From Flavobacterium sp. N1994 (GTDB lineage Bacteria > Bacteroidota > Bacteroidia > Flavobacteriales > Flavobacteriaceae): 64,000 bases of DNA. Below the pieces are notes generated by a model. That model was not told the origin of the DNA. It did not search any database and saw nothing but the letters and a program-made list of their open reading frames with translations. The DNA lies in assembly GCF_025947145.1 (NCBI RefSeq), contig NZ_CP109999.1:1984001-2048000 (forward strand), read 5' to 3'. Shown one piece after another: positions 44,559-54,404 of the stretch (positions are counted from its first letter, which is position 1; each line of letters starts with the position of its first letter). Both the position numbers and the translations under genes were made by a program.

Positions 44559-45749
44559 TTAGATGATATTTAGTGCATTTCCAACCTCGGTAAAGGCTAA
44601 AATTGCCTTATCAAGATGCTCTTTTGTGTGAGCTGCAGATAATTGCACTCTGATACGAGCTTTGTCTTTTGGCACCACTGGATAAAAGAATCCGATTACA
44701 TAAATCCCTTTTTTAAGCAATTCATCAGCCATAATTTGCGATAATTTAGCATCATACAACATCACTGGAACTATGGCGGAATCACCATCAATGATGTCTA
44801 AACCAGCTTTTTTCATTCCAGCTTTGAAATAGTTAGTATTCCATTCCAGTTTATCTCTTAAAGTGGTATCCTTTTCCAATAATTCAAAGACCTTGATAGA
44901 AGCTCCAACAATAGCAGGAGCTAAAGAGTTTGAAAACAAATAAGGACGAGAACGTTGACGTAATATTTCAATCACTTCTTTTTTTGCAGTGGTGTAACCT
45001 CCCATGGCGCCTCCTAATGCTTTTCCTAAGGTTCCAGTAATGATATCAACTCTGCCCATAACTCCTTTCGCTTCTAAAGTGCCTTTCCCTGTAGTGCCTA
45101 TAAATCCTGCAGCATGACATTCATCTACCATTACCAACGCATCATATTTATCAGCTAAATCACAGATTTTGTCTAATGGTGCTACCAATCCGTCCATAGA
45201 AAATACCCCATCAGTTACTATTAACTTGAAACGATGACCCGCTTCTACTGCTTTTTTTAATTGATTTTGTAAATCTTCCATATTGGAATTCTCGTACCGA
45301 TAACGCGCTGCTTTACATAAACGCACCCCATCAATAATAGAAGCATGATTCAAACTATCGGAAATAATACAATCTTCTTCTCCTAATAACGGTTCGAAAA
45401 CACCGCCATTAGCATCAAAAGCGGCGGCATATAATATAGTGTCTTCGGTTCCATAAAAATTAGCTATTTTTTGTTCTAATGTTTTATGAATATCCTGTGT
45501 TCCGCAAATGAAACGTACAGATGACATTCCGAAACCATGAGAATCCAAAGCATCTTTCGCTGCTTGAATCACTTCTGGATGAGAAGACAATCCCAAATAA
45601 TTATTAGCACAAAAATTTAAAACGGTCTTACCATTGACTATAATTTCAGCTCCTTGTGGTGAAGTGATGATGCGCTCTTTTTTGAAGATCCCATTTTGCT
45701 CAATGGTGTTCAATTCATTTTGTAGGTGTTGTTGAATCTTTCCGTACAT
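44559..45749 (-). CDS. kbl: Glycine C-acetyltransferase (2-amino-3-ketobutyrate CoA ligase)
   Basis: A PLP-dependent alpha-oxoamine synthase, 396 residues. Lys243 in [13 protein letters not shown] is the Schiff-base lysine; [11 protein letters not shown] holds the cofactor Asp and His; [13 protein letters not shown] opens the family core. It cleaves 2-amino-3-ketobutyrate with CoA to glycine and acetyl-CoA in threonine breakdown. The partner threonine dehydrogenase (tdh) is not in the window. The length and the [13 protein letters not shown] stretch favour Kbl over 8-amino-7-oxononanoate synthase, but the families are close. Confidence 0.9.
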   Translation of the reverse strand: MYGKIQQHLQNELNTIEQNGIFKKERIITSPQGAEIIVNGKTVLNFCANNYLGLSSHPEVIQAAKDALDSHGFGMSSVRFICGTQDIHKTLEQKIANFYGTEDTILYAAAFDANGGVFEPLLGEEDCIISDSLNHASIIDGVRLCKAARYRYENSNMEDLQNQLKKAVEAGHRFKLIVTDGVFSMDGLVAPLDKICDLADKYDALVMVDECHAAGFIGTTGKGTLEAKGVMGRVDIITGTLGKALGGAMGGYTTAKKEVIEILRQRSRPYLFSNSLAPAIVGASIKVFELLEKDTTLRDKLEWNTNYFKAGMKKAGLDIIDGDSAIVPVMLYDAKLSQIMADELLKKGIYVIGFFYPVVPKDKARIRVQLSAAHTKEHLDKAILAFTEVGNALNII

Positions 45750-45774
45750 GTTTATTTTTAGTTGTTGTTTAAGT

Positions 45775-48700
45775 TTACAAATTTACCACTTCCAAAGTTT
45801 CTCCAATATATACTAAAGCCTTTTTAATGACTTTGAATCCCATTTTTTCAATGGCGCTTTGGTAGTTTTCTATTTGCTTTGTGTATTTCGCTTGATGTGC
45901 CCCTGTTTTATAATCGAGTAAATAGATTTCATTATTGTTGTTAATGACCATTCTGTCGGGCTTCACCAAATTTCCTTCTTTCTGCAAAATGGTCTTTTCA
46001 TTTAAGACCTTGTTTTGATTTGAAAAGTAGAAGTGTAAATCAGGATGGTTGACAATTTCCTGAATCGTGGTTTCAACTTCTGTTCTTTGTGACGTTATAA
46101 TCAATCCGTTTTCAATAGCTTTGATTAGCGCTAAGTCGATATCTTCTTTGGTTTCGACATAAGACAAGATTTCGTGTAAAACATTTCCAAACGCTATAGC
46201 TTCCTGTTGTTTGGTATTCCACATCAAACTTTCACGCTGAGCAATTTTAATACTTCTTGGATTCAGCGTTTCTGAAAGTTGTGGAATGGTTTCCGTTTCC
46301 TCTTTCAATTCTTTAGTTTCAGATAGCTTTTCGGCTTTGCCAAAAGAATAATCTAATTTTCCTTCTTCAAATCCTTTCCCTTCTAGAAATTGAATAAAAA
46401 AAGTGGCCATATTATTGGGATATTCTCCTTTATTGTTCCTAGTCTGCATCCCCGAAATAATATACAATTGCTCCTCTGCTCGAGTTAACGCGACGTATAG
46501 AACATTAATATTGTCTAATAATTCTTCTTGCTTTTTTTGTTGGTAAATTACATTTGCTTCCTCCCCATACCCTTCTACTTTATTGTTTTTATCTACCAAA
46601 GCTTTCGGCAAACCCATAATCTCTTCATCGGCGTTGAGCCACATTTTCTCGCGAGGTCCTTTGCTGTAATCTTCCTCTGCAAAAGGAAATATAACTACTG
46701 GAAATTCTAATCCTTTCGATTTGTGAATCGTCATTATTCTAACCGCATCATTCCCTTCTGGTGACGGAATGCTTAATTTTTGGGAGTTGTTATCCCAATA
46801 ATATAGGAAATCTGAAATCCCAGCTTGGTTTTTTATATCACGCTCTAAGACAATATCCAAAAAGTACTGCACATAAGCATTCCGCTTTTCAATAGGCAAC
46901 ACTTTGGTAATAATGATTTCGGTAGCCTCATACAGAGATTTTTTTCTAATATTTTGAAACGAAAAATCAATACTAAAACCAATCAACCATTGTTGAAAAT
47001 CCACTTCATTGACTTGCGCCATCCCTTGAGCGATAAAATCATGAATGGCTAGAATAGTTTGTTGTGAAGCTAAATAATAAAGGAAGTTAGCTTTTGATTG
47101 TAAGTCGTTGTTGTTTTTTAAGTAACGTAAAACATTCACAATGCCTTGCACTTCAGAAGATGCACCAAGAAGTAAGCTCTCAGAAGATAAAATCGGAATT
47201 CCTTTTTGGGTTAAATAATTGGCTACTTCCGTGCCATGAGTTTTTTTACGGGTTAGAATTACAATGTCTTTGTAGCGAAATCCTTTTTGCTTTACCTCAA
47301 CAATCTTTTGCAAAGTAGCTTCTAAATACATTGCAGTTTTATCTAAACTTTCATCATCCGAAGCTTCCATTTTTGGGGTAAAAGAGATGGAAACATAGCC
47401 TCCCGTTTTTGAATTAAATTCTTGATGACTATGATTTTGGTACAAGTCTTTATAATCTTCATTCGAAAATTGTTGCGATAAGAATCCAAAGAATTGATTA
47501 TTGAAATCAATAACTTCAGAATAACTTCGATAATTGGTTCCTAGAGAAAAGAGTTTTTTATCAGGATTAACAAACGGATTTTTAGTTTTACTTAACTCAA
47601 TAAACTGCTCTGCTTTTCCACCTCGCCAGCGGTAAATCGATTGCTTTGGATCTCCCACAATCATCAACGACCCTTGTTCGCCATTCAAATCTTCACTCGA
47701 AAGCGAATTATCAATTAACGGAATCAGGTTTTGCCATTGCATTTCGGAAGTATCTTGAAATTCGTCAATAAAGAAATGGCGGTATTTTTCACCCAAACGC
47801 TCATAAATAAAAGGCGCTGGTTGGTTTTGAATTTGGTCGTTAATTAATTTATTAAACTCGGCTATAGAAAGGACATTTTGTTCTTTTTGAATCTTAGCCA
47901 ACTCATTACTTACCGTATTCAACAAAGAAAGTGGTGTAATATTTTTTAAGAACGCTTCATAGAAATTTTTCTTTTCAAATTTTTTATAGATAGAAGCCAA
48001 TATTTCAAGCAGATTGGGAATGATATTTTCAATAATGCCTTTGTCAGATGCTTTGCTATTGATTTGAATATCTTCAAAAGCATGAAACATTTTATTATTG
48101 GGATTGAAATTTTTATTTTTAATGCTATTCAAATGATTCGAAAACGTTTGTCTGGAAAATGAAGCTAAGTCAATTCCGTTATTATCAATCAATACTAAAG
48201 CTTCTGTTGCCAAATCAACTGTTTCTGATTCCAATTGCACAGCCAATTCAGCCAATTTGTTTTTGATTTCAATAAACTCGGCAATGGTCTTGTTATGAAA
48301 ATGTGTGATTTCCTCTCGATTGTTTTCGTTTAAAATCAACCTCCCCGTTTCCATAATATCGCGAGACACATCCCAAGATTTATCATCATCGGTTTTCTCC
48401 ATGGTGAAATCTACTAGTAAATTAGTCAAGGTTTCATCTTCTCCGGCTTGCGCAATAATAGCATCAATTGCTTCGGTCAAAAGGGTTTCTGTATCGGTAG
48501 TGGTTTCGAAGGTAATAGGCAAATTCAAATCGTGTGAAAAAGCGCGAATAACTTTTAAAGTAAATTTATCAATCGTCGAAATATCAAAAGCGGCATAATT
48601 GTGAATCAAGTTTTTGATAATGGCTTTGGCCTTTTCGGTGATTTTAGACAATGACAACCCAGTTTCTATTTGGATGTCTTGCATTAATTGAACGGCTTTC

Positions 48701-48915
48701 TCCGATGGTTTTTCCTTGGCAAACTCTGATAAACTCTCGACCACACGGCTTTTCATTTCGTGTACTGCTTTATTGGTAAACGTAATGGCTAGAATATTGC
48801 GATAAGCATCTGGCTTTTTGGAAAGCAAAATTATTTTCAAATATTCTTTAACCAAAGTATAAGTCTTACCTGAACCCGCCGATGCGTCGTATATGGAGAA
48901 AGCTGGTTTTTGCAT
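45775..48915 (-). CDS. AddA-like UvrD-type helicase-nuclease
   Basis: A 1046-residue superfamily 1 helicase with a C-terminal nuclease. Walker A is [17 protein letters not shown] (residues 9-25), the [11 protein letters not shown] motif II follows near 370, then [27 protein letters not shown] and [15 protein letters not shown]. The nuclease carries [20 protein letters not shown] near the end. It works with the AddB-like protein to resect double-strand breaks before RecA loading. The two subunits are split by the OmpA and kbl genes. Its start overlaps the GNAT stop. Confidence 0.9.
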   Translation of the reverse strand: MQKPAFSIYDASAGSGKTYTLVKEYLKIILLSKKPDAYRNILAITFTNKAVHEMKSRVVESLSEFAKEKPSEKAVQLMQDIQIETGLSLSKITEKAKAIIKNLIHNYAAFDISTIDKFTLKVIRAFSHDLNLPITFETTTDTETLLTEAIDAIIAQAGEDETLTNLLVDFTMEKTDDDKSWDVSRDIMETGRLILNENNREEITHFHNKTIAEFIEIKNKLAELAVQLESETVDLATEALVLIDNNGIDLASFSRQTFSNHLNSIKNKNFNPNNKMFHAFEDIQINSKASDKGIIENIIPNLLEILASIYKKFEKKNFYEAFLKNITPLSLLNTVSNELAKIQKEQNVLSIAEFNKLINDQIQNQPAPFIYERLGEKYRHFFIDEFQDTSEMQWQNLIPLIDNSLSSEDLNGEQGSLMIVGDPKQSIYRWRGGKAEQFIELSKTKNPFVNPDKKLFSLGTNYRSYSEVIDFNNQFFGFLSQQFSNEDYKDLYQNHSHQEFNSKTGGYVSISFTPKMEASDDESLDKTAMYLEATLQKIVEVKQKGFRYKDIVILTRKKTHGTEVANYLTQKGIPILSSESLLLGASSEVQGIVNVLRYLKNNNDLQSKANFLYYLASQQTILAIHDFIAQGMAQVNEVDFQQWLIGFSIDFSFQNIRKKSLYEATEIIITKVLPIEKRNAYVQYFLDIVLERDIKNQAGISDFLYYWDNNSQKLSIPSPEGNDAVRIMTIHKSKGLEFPVVIFPFAEEDYSKGPREKMWLNADEEIMGLPKALVDKNNKVEGYGEEANVIYQQKKQEELLDNINVLYVALTRAEEQLYIISGMQTRNNKGEYPNNMATFFIQFLEGKGFEEGKLDYSFGKAEKLSETKELKEETETIPQLSETLNPRSIKIAQRESLMWNTKQQEAIAFGNVLHEILSYVETKEDIDLALIKAIENGLIITSQRTEVETTIQEIVNHPDLHFYFSNQNKVLNEKTILQKEGNLVKPDRMVINNNNEIYLLDYKTGAHQAKYTKQIENYQSAIEKMGFKVIKKALVYIGETLEVVNL

Positions 48916-49436
48916 TAGCTTTTTTGGATTAAATAAACAAAGTTCAACTTTGAGTCTTCGCCATAATATTCCACTTCATACTCGTCTACTTTTATAGCTC
49001 CTATTTTTTCAATCGCTTTTTGTGAACGATAATTGAACGCCCCTATGTGAAAATATACTTTATCCACATATTGAAAAGCGTAATCAAGCATCAGCTTTTT
49101 TATGGCTTTGTTGTATCCTATTCCCCAAAAAGGTTTTCCAATAAAAGTATAGCCAATTAAAATTGAATGATCATCTTCATTGTAATCATAAAATCTACTA
49201 CTCCCGATGACACCATTGGTTTTGGTATCACGAATTAAAAAGGCTCCTTTAGAAAGCATAGCTCCTTCAAAATAATTTTGAAAAACATCCCGTTGATAAC
49301 GCAATTTATTGGGGTGCTGTTCCCAAACCAAAGGATCGGAAGCTACTGCATACAATTCCTCAAAATCAGTTTCCTGTAAAGGGACTAATTGAATCATTTC
49401 GTTTTTTAAATGGACCGGCTGAAGGGGAAAGCTCAT
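48915..49436 (-). CDS. GNAT-family N-acetyltransferase
   Basis: The ATG at 49436 (MSFPLQPVHLKNEMIQLVPL) is chosen, as it begins the GNAT fold; a longer in-frame start at 49496 has no support. At 173 residues it has the acetyl-CoA core GIGYNKAIKKLMLDYAF near residue 111 and YRSQKAIEKIGAIKV at the end, typical of the RimJ/RimL group. It probably acetylates a protein N-terminus or small amine; the substrate is not assignable. The stop overlaps the AddA-like start (TAATG), which suggests translational coupling to a recombination gene. Confidence 0.85.
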   Translation of the reverse strand: MSFPLQPVHLKNEMIQLVPLQETDFEELYAVASDPLVWEQHPNKLRYQRDVFQNYFEGAMLSKGAFLIRDTKTNGVIGSSRFYDYNEDDHSILIGYTFIGKPFWGIGYNKAIKKLMLDYAFQYVDKVYFHIGAFNYRSQKAIEKIGAIKVDEYEVEYYGEDSKLNFVYLIQKS

Positions 49437-49550
49437 TAAAGTTTTGATATTGGTTTTTTCAATGGAATTATATAAAAATAGTATTTCTTTATACAAAGTT
49501 AAATGTATAAATTTGAATTCGTTTTAATACTAACTAAATATAAAAATATC

Positions 49551-50159
49551 ATGGCTTTTGAATTACCGCAATTACCTTATGCTTACGATGCATTGGAACC
49601 TTATATTGATGCTAGAACAATGGAGATTCACCACTCTAAACATCACAACGCCTACACTACAAATCTAAATGCTGCTATAGCTGGAACAGATTTGGAAGGA
49701 AAAACAATCGAAAATATTTTAATAAATCTTGATATGAAAAACGCAGCCGTTCGTAATAACGGTGGCGGGTTTTATAATCACAATTTGTTTTGGAGAGTGA
49801 TGGCGCCTAATGCTGGTGGAAAACCTTCTGGAGAATTAGCAGATGCTATTGATGCTGCTTTTGGTTCGTTTGACGAATTTAAAGCACAATTTGCAAAAGC
49901 GGGTGCGACACGTTTTGGATCGGGTTGGGCTTGGCTATCAGTTCACAAAGGAGGAAAGTTAGAAGTTACTTCTACTGCCAATCAAGATAATCCTTTGATG
50001 CCCGAAATTTCAAATGGTAGTTTCCCAATTTTAGGTATGGATGTTTGGGAACATGCTTACTATTTAAATTATCAAAACCGTCGTCCTGATTATATTGAAG
50101 CTTTCTTTAATGTAATTAACTGGACAGAAGTAGCCAGATTGTACGCTACAGAAAAATAA
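49551..50159 (+). CDS. sodA: Iron/manganese superoxide dismutase
   Basis: A 202-residue cytoplasmic SOD. The metal ligands are His27 (MEIHHSKHH), His77 ([11 protein letters not shown]), Asp164 and His168 (MDVWEHAYY). The ATG at 49551 ([17 protein letters not shown]) is chosen over an upstream codon at 49503. It detoxifies superoxide. Metal choice (Fe or Mn) cannot be read; the GFYNHNLFW context is found in both. A TAAATTTG at 49508-49515 may be its -7 element. It is followed by a terminator and then the small-RNA array. The symbol is provisional: sodB would apply if iron. Confidence 0.93.
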   Translation: MAFELPQLPYAYDALEPYIDARTMEIHHSKHHNAYTTNLNAAIAGTDLEGKTIENILINLDMKNAAVRNNGGGFYNHNLFWRVMAPNAGGKPSGELADAIDAAFGSFDEFKAQFAKAGATRFGSGWAWLSVHKGGKLEVTSTANQDNPLMPEISNGSFPILGMDVWEHAYYLNYQNRRPDYIEAFFNVINWTEVARLYATEK

Positions 50160-50181
50160 AAAAGAGATTCTGAATCAATAG

Positions 50182-50209
50182 ACCGACTGTGAGAGCAGTC
50201 GGTTTTTTT
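50182..50209 (+). terminator. Terminator of sodA
   Basis: A perfect 8-bp stem ACCGACTG (50182-50189) / CAGTCGGT (50196-50203) is followed by a run of T. Confidence 0.85.
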
Positions 50210-50224
50210 ATTGGGTATAGGCCT

Positions 50225-50301
50225 AAAAAATAAACAGGCGGAATCTCTTCCACCTGTTTGCCCCAAATCTACCATAAACTTAACCTACTAAATACTATGG
50301 T
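50225..50301 (-). ncRNA. Predicted small RNA, copy 1 of 4
   Basis: Read on the minus strand. The promoter is TTG (50333-50335), 19 bases, TAGTTTTG (50306-50313), a full consensus match, with the start predicted at A50301. The RNA has a 5' hairpin ACCATA/TATGGT, an AGATTTGGGGCAAA linker, then a terminator (AACAGGTGGAA / TTCCGCCTGTT, GAGA loop) and T6. It is about 77 nt. Its loop (GTATTTAG start) and terminator differ from copies 2-4, while the hairpin stem, the apical GTAGGT and the linker are unchanged, which is the pattern expected of selection on RNA. Confidence 0.75.
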
Positions 50302-50420
50302 AACACAAAACTAAGCACAACTTGTTAAAAAACAAGGTTTTTTGTTAAAAATATATTGGGATGATAGGCAAATGAGAGTGAAATCTCTAATTTTCAATGA
50401 TTATAGCGCTTAAATAAAAT

Positions 50421-50491
50421 AAAAAAGGTGAAGTAAACTTCACCCTTTTTGCCCCAAATCTACCATAAACTTAACCTACTAATGCTATGGT
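50421..50491 (-). ncRNA. Predicted small RNA, copy 2 of 4
   Basis: Minus strand. The -7 element is TATATTTG (50496-50503) with the start at A50491, four bases on, as in the other copies. A 5' hairpin ACCATA/TATGGT, the linker AGATTTGGGGC and a terminator GGTGAAG / CTTCACC with T6 follow (about 71 nt). The terminator stem differs in sequence from copies 3 and 4 but keeps pairing. No protein-coding frame is conserved across copies. Confidence 0.75.
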
Positions 50492-50607
50492 GAAACAAAT
50501 ATATAAGGGATAGAATGCTATAAAAAAATATTTCGGATGAACTACATCAAAAATCGTTAAAGTCAATAGTATTGTTTATTAAGAGGAATTTACAGCTTGT
50601 AGAAAAT

Positions 50608-50680
50608 AAAAAAGGTGAAAATTTCTTTTCACCCTTTTTGCCCCAAATCTACCATAAACTTAACCTACTAATGCTATGGT
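50608..50680 (-). ncRNA. Predicted small RNA, copy 3 of 4
   Basis: Minus strand. The -7 element is TATATTTG (50685-50692) and the start is A50680. The 5' hairpin runs from 50680 to 50651 (loop GCATTAGTAGGTTAAGTT, with an inner TTA/TAA pair around GTAGGT). The linker is AGATTTGGGGC and the terminator GGTGAAAA / TTTTCACC with T6 ends near 50608. It is about 73 nt and almost identical to copy 4. Confidence 0.75.
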
Positions 50681-50796
50681 CCAACAAATATATAGGAGAT
50701 ATATTGCCCGAAAAAAATATTTTAGATGAATGACGTTAATAGTCGTTGAAGTCAATATTGTTCTTTTTGGAGAGGAATTTGAAGCATGTAGAAAAT

Positions 50797-50869
50797 AAAA
50801 AAGGTGAAAATTTCTTTTCACCCTTTTTGCCCCAAATCTACCATAAACTTAACCTACTAATGCTATGGT
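50797..50869 (-). ncRNA. Predicted small RNA, copy 4 of 4
   Basis: Minus strand. The -7 element is TATATTTG (50874-50881), start A50869; a TTG lies 21 bases farther upstream. The RNA structure is the same as in copy 3 (hairpin, linker, GGTGAAAA terminator, T6), about 73 nt. It is the copy nearest the purF 3' end, transcribed in the same direction as purF but with its own promoter. Confidence 0.75.
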
Positions 50870-50994
50870 GGAACAAATATATAGGGGATAGAATGCTAGA
50901 AACAAATAATTTAGATGAACTACATCAATAATCGTTAAAAGACAAAAAATGTTAAAATTTTAATACGCTCGTGCATTTTTCCCTTCGTAAAAGT

Positions 50995-52857
50995 TCATAA
51001 AGGCCTTGTTGGCCACCCGATTCCCCCTGGAGTTGGATAGTCTCCTGTGAAGTACCAATCTCCTAGATTTTTTGGACACGCTCTGTGTAAATTTTCTACG
51101 GTTTGGAATATGATTTTTACTTCCGCCTTAATATCTTCTGATTTCAATAGTTCGGCTATCTTATCTGATATTTCTTGGTCTGTAAAAGGCTTGTAGATTT
51201 CAGTTACAAAATTAACAACATCGGTGTCTTTATAATTAACTTGAGCTTTGCATTTGGCATAAACTTCATCTACAATGTGATATAAATTGCGCTCTTTCAA
51301 CAAGGCTAAGGTAGCCTGAAAAGCTACTAGCCCTTCTAGTTTTGCCATATCAATACCATAACAATCAGGGAAACGAATTTGGGGTGCTGAGGAAACTACA
51401 ACAATTCGTTTTGGATGTAATCGATCCATCATTTTGATAATCGACATTTTTAAGGTTGTACCTCTAACAATGCTGTCGTCAATAATTACCAAATTATCCG
51501 TTGGCTTAATTACCCCGTAAGTAACATCATAAACGTGAGCTACTAAATCATCGCGACTGCTATCTTCGGTAATAAACGTTCTTAGTTTAGCATCCTTAAT
51601 GGCTATTTTTTCTGTTCTAATTTTTACTGAAAGGATTTCTTCTAGTTTTTCTTTAGTTAATGTTTTTCTATTATCCAGAATAAATTGATTTTTTCTTTGA
51701 TTCAGAAAATCATTAGCCGCTTCTACCATTCCATAAAAAGAGGTTTCAGCCGTGTTGGGAATATAAGAGAACACTGCATTATCGGTGTCGTTTTCAATGG
51801 CTTCTAATACCGCTGGCAGAATTAATTTACCTAACTCTTTTCGTTCTTGATAAATCTCGGCATCACTCCCTCTGGAAAAATAAATGCGTTCAAACGAGCA
51901 TGCTTTTTTAATCGTTGGCGTGATAATTTCTTCTTCTGTAATGATTCCGTTTTTCTTGATAATTAAAGCGTGCCCTGGTTGTAATTCCTGTACTTTTTCA
52001 AAAGGCACATTAAAAACCGTTTGTATGACGGGTCTTTCCGAAGCCACTACAACAATTTCATCATCCTCATAAAAATACGCAGGCCGAATTCCCGCAGGAT
52101 CACGAAATACAAAGGCATCTCCATGTCCTAAAAGTCCAGCCATAGCATAACCGCCATCCCAACCACGAGATGCTTTTTTTAGAATAGTCCCTAAATTTAA
52201 TTTTTCGGCAATAACGGGCGAGGCTTCTCTTTTTGATAAGCCGTTGTTTTTACATTCTTGGTACAAATCGGTAACAGCATCATCTAAAAAGTGCCCTATT
52301 TTTTCCATGACCGTAACGGTATCCGTCATTTCTTTGGGATGTTGGCCTAATTCTACCAAACTATTAAAAAGCTCAGTAACATTTGTCATATTAAAGTTCC
52401 CCGCCAAAATCAGGTTCCTATGCATCCAATTGTTTTGACGCAAAAAGGGATGAACACTTTCCAAACTATTTTTGCCAAAAGTACCATAACGAACATGCCC
52501 TAAAAACAATTCGCCTATATAAGGAATATGCTCTTTTTGCAATGCAATGTTATCTTGGTATTCCGGATGAAGTTGGAGTTCTTCATTAATTCTTTCATTA
52601 ATTTGGGCAAAGACATCTTGAATGGCTTGTGTTTTGTTAGAACGCACTCTACTAATATATCGATCTCCAGGTTCTACATCAAATTTTATGGAGGCAAAGC
52701 CAGCACCATCTTGTCCACGGTTGTGTTGCTTTTCCATTAGCAAATACATTTTTTGAATGCCGTAGAAAGCCGAACCGTATTTTTCTTTGTAGAATTCTAA
52801 TGGTTTTTTTAATCTTAAAAGTGCAATTCCACATTCGTGTTTTATGGCGTCGCTCAT
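50995..52857 (-). CDS. purF: Amidophosphoribosyltransferase-like protein (PurF)
   Basis: This is the first step of purine synthesis: glutamine plus PRPP gives phosphoribosylamine. At 620 residues it is longer than E. coli PurF. The N-terminal Ntn-hydrolase domain has its nucleophile at Cys9 (KHECGIALL), preceded by an 8-residue segment that may be a short propeptide. RGQDGAGFAS and GHVRYGTFG follow. The PRPP loop is LVIIDDSIVRGTTLK near residue 435. The extra length at the C-terminus is usual in Bacteroidetes. It shares direction with the downstream small RNA array and follows the PfkB-type kinase. Confidence 0.92.
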   Translation of the reverse strand: MSDAIKHECGIALLRLKKPLEFYKEKYGSAFYGIQKMYLLMEKQHNRGQDGAGFASIKFDVEPGDRYISRVRSNKTQAIQDVFAQINERINEELQLHPEYQDNIALQKEHIPYIGELFLGHVRYGTFGKNSLESVHPFLRQNNWMHRNLILAGNFNMTNVTELFNSLVELGQHPKEMTDTVTVMEKIGHFLDDAVTDLYQECKNNGLSKREASPVIAEKLNLGTILKKASRGWDGGYAMAGLLGHGDAFVFRDPAGIRPAYFYEDDEIVVVASERPVIQTVFNVPFEKVQELQPGHALIIKKNGIITEEEIITPTIKKACSFERIYFSRGSDAEIYQERKELGKLILPAVLEAIENDTDNAVFSYIPNTAETSFYGMVEAANDFLNQRKNQFILDNRKTLTKEKLEEILSVKIRTEKIAIKDAKLRTFITEDSSRDDLVAHVYDVTYGVIKPTDNLVIIDDSIVRGTTLKMSIIKMMDRLHPKRIVVVSSAPQIRFPDCYGIDMAKLEGLVAFQATLALLKERNLYHIVDEVYAKCKAQVNYKDTDVVNFVTEIYKPFTDQEISDKIAELLKSEDIKAEVKIIFQTVENLHRACPKNLGDWYFTGDYPTPGGIGWPTRPL

Positions 52858-52895
52858 TGTTGTAGTGTGTTAGTTGTGTTGTTGTATAAAATAAA

Positions 52896-52918
52896 AATGC
52901 CCCGAAAATTCGAGGCAT
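52896..52918 (-). terminator. Terminator of the PfkB-type kinase
   Basis: A stem ATGCCcCGAA / TTCGaGGCAT around AA, with an A run on the plus strand (T run on the minus strand), sits directly after the kinase stop. Confidence 0.7.
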
Positions 52919-52922
52919 AAAT

Positions 52923-53849
52923 TTAGGACAATTCTATATCAAATTGTGTTAACGCTTTGAATTGTTTTAGTCGTTGATTCACTTCTTCTTTTTTCAGTTC
53001 TACCATTCTTTCGGTTCCAAATTTCTCTACGCTGAACGACGCTAGATTAGAGCCTTGAATGATAGCGGTTTTCATCGTTTCAAAAGAGATGTCTCCTTGT
53101 TGTGTAATGAATCCTGCAAATCCACCAGCAAAAGTATCTCCTGCTCCTGTTGGATCAAATACATCGGCCAAAGGCAATGCTGGAGCAAAGAAAATATGCT
53201 CGTCATGGAAAATCAACGCTCCGTGTTCTCCTTTTTTAATCACTACATACTTTGGACCCATCGTGTGAATCTTAGCCGCTGCTTTTACCAAAGAGTATTC
53301 TCCCGATAACTGACGAGCTTCTTCATCATTGATAGTAATAACATCCACACGTTGTATTACGTCTAACAATTCTGGTAAAGCGCAATCCATCCAAAAGTTC
53401 ATAGTGTCTAAGACTACTAATTTTGGTTTTTTGGTCATTTGATTCAATACGCCTGTTTGTACTATCGGATGTAAGTTGCCTAACATCACAACATCAGCAT
53501 CTTTGAAGTTTTCAGGAACAATCGGATTAAAATCGGCCAACACATTTAATTCGGTAGCCAAAGTATCTCTTGAGTTCATATCGTTATGATAACGACCGCT
53601 CCAAAAGAAAGTTTTTCCGCCTTTAACTACTTCAAGTCCAGAAATGTCAATGTTTCTTGAGGTCAATAAATCTAAATATTCTTGTGGAAAATCATCTCCA
53701 ACTACAGAAACGATAGCTGATTGTAAGTTAAAATGCGAAGCAGAAAGTCCAATAAATGTTCCTGCGCCACCTAAAATCTTATCTGTTTTTCCGAAAGGGG
53801 TTTCGATAGCGTCAAAAGCCACCGTCCCTACTATTAAAAGTTTGTTCAT
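52923..53849 (-). CDS. PfkB (ribokinase)-family sugar or nucleoside kinase
   Basis: A 308-residue kinase with GGAGTFIGLSASHF near residue 27 and the catalytic DPTGAGDTFAGGFAGF near 235. The family covers ribokinase, adenosine/inosine kinase and fructokinase. The substrate is not identifiable, but the position directly upstream of purF and near purN and rnhA suggests a nucleoside or ribose role. The lack of the GGKGANQA ribokinase motif argues against ribokinase itself. It has its own terminator before purF. Confidence 0.85.
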   Translation of the reverse strand: MNKLLIVGTVAFDAIETPFGKTDKILGGAGTFIGLSASHFNLQSAIVSVVGDDFPQEYLDLLTSRNIDISGLEVVKGGKTFFWSGRYHNDMNSRDTLATELNVLADFNPIVPENFKDADVVMLGNLHPIVQTGVLNQMTKKPKLVVLDTMNFWMDCALPELLDVIQRVDVITINDEEARQLSGEYSLVKAAAKIHTMGPKYVVIKKGEHGALIFHDEHIFFAPALPLADVFDPTGAGDTFAGGFAGFITQQGDISFETMKTAIIQGSNLASFSVEKFGTERMVELKKEEVNQRLKQFKALTQFDIELS

Positions 53850-53922
53850 TATCTGAGTTTCAAATTAAAGGCGCAAAGATAAGTTTTAAGTTTTAGAGTT
53901 GCAATGATTATCAAAAAGCAAT

Positions 53923-54402
53923 TTACAACAGCTTCTGTTCTTCTTTTTCATAAAAAGCGTCTACAGATAAATTGGGTAAACCCGAAGCATAAACAGCTAA
54001 TTCATCACAACGCTCGTTTTGCGGATGATTATTGTGTCCTTTTATCCATTTGAAATCGACTTGATGCTGACGGTAAATCTTTAAGAAGCGCATCCATAGG
54101 TCGGGATTTTTTTTGTCTTTAAAGCCTTTTTTCTCCCAACCGAAGACCCATTTTTTCTCTACTGCATCCACCACATATTTCGAATCAGAAATGACAAGAA
54201 CTTTCGTATTTGGGTTTTTAATTTTCTCTAGACCTACAATTACTGCTAATAATTCCATTCGGTTATTGGTAGTATGCCTAAATCCTTCGTAGAATTCTTT
54301 TTTGTAATTCGTTCCTACTAATTCCATAACGACTCCATAACCCCCGTTTCCTGGGTTTCCTTTAGCAGCGCCGTCGGTGTAAATGTGGACTTGGTGTGTC
54401 AA
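53923..54402 (-). CDS. rnhA: Ribonuclease HI
   Basis: It cleaves RNA in RNA-DNA hybrids. The 159-residue protein carries the acidic active site: HIYTDGAAKGNPGNGGYG (first Asp), NNRMELLAV (Glu), VISDSKYVVDAV (Asp) and a C-terminal KGHNNHPQNERCDELA (His and Asp). It has no hybrid-binding N-terminal domain. The stop is 73 bases before the kinase start and its own start is 2 bases from the purN stop, so rnhA and purN are one unit. Confidence 0.95.
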   Translation of the reverse strand: MTHQVHIYTDGAAKGNPGNGGYGVVMELVGTNYKKEFYEGFRHTTNNRMELLAVIVGLEKIKNPNTKVLVISDSKYVVDAVEKKWVFGWEKKGFKDKKNPDLWMRFLKIYRQHQVDFKWIKGHNNHPQNERCDELAVYASGLPNLSVDAFYEKEEQKLL

Positions 54403-54404
54403 AG

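Larger units (their letters stand above)
50225..50935. repeat. Four tandem 189-190 bp units carrying the small RNA genes
   Basis: Predicted RNA starts at 50301, 50491, 50680 and 50869 are spaced 190, 189 and 189 bases. Spacers between RNA genes are also related in copies 2-4 (GATAGAATGCT..., TTAGATGAACTAC, AATCGTTAAAG) but more diverged than the RNA segments. The 835-base stretch between sodA and purF contains nothing else. Confidence 0.9.

Noticed and set aside
50225..50881. CRISPR array
   Set aside because: The repeat unit is 189-190 bases with related, not unique, spacers; each unit has promoter and terminator signals. No cas genes are in the window.
50225..50881. Small RNAs transcribed from the plus strand
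   Set aside because: The hairpins could terminate either way, but TAnnTTTG elements at constant distance and T6 tails fit only the minus strand.
50746..50931. Plus-strand 61-residue frame between sodA and purF
   Set aside because: It crosses small RNA copy 4 on the opposite strand, and the frame is not kept in the other three repeat units.
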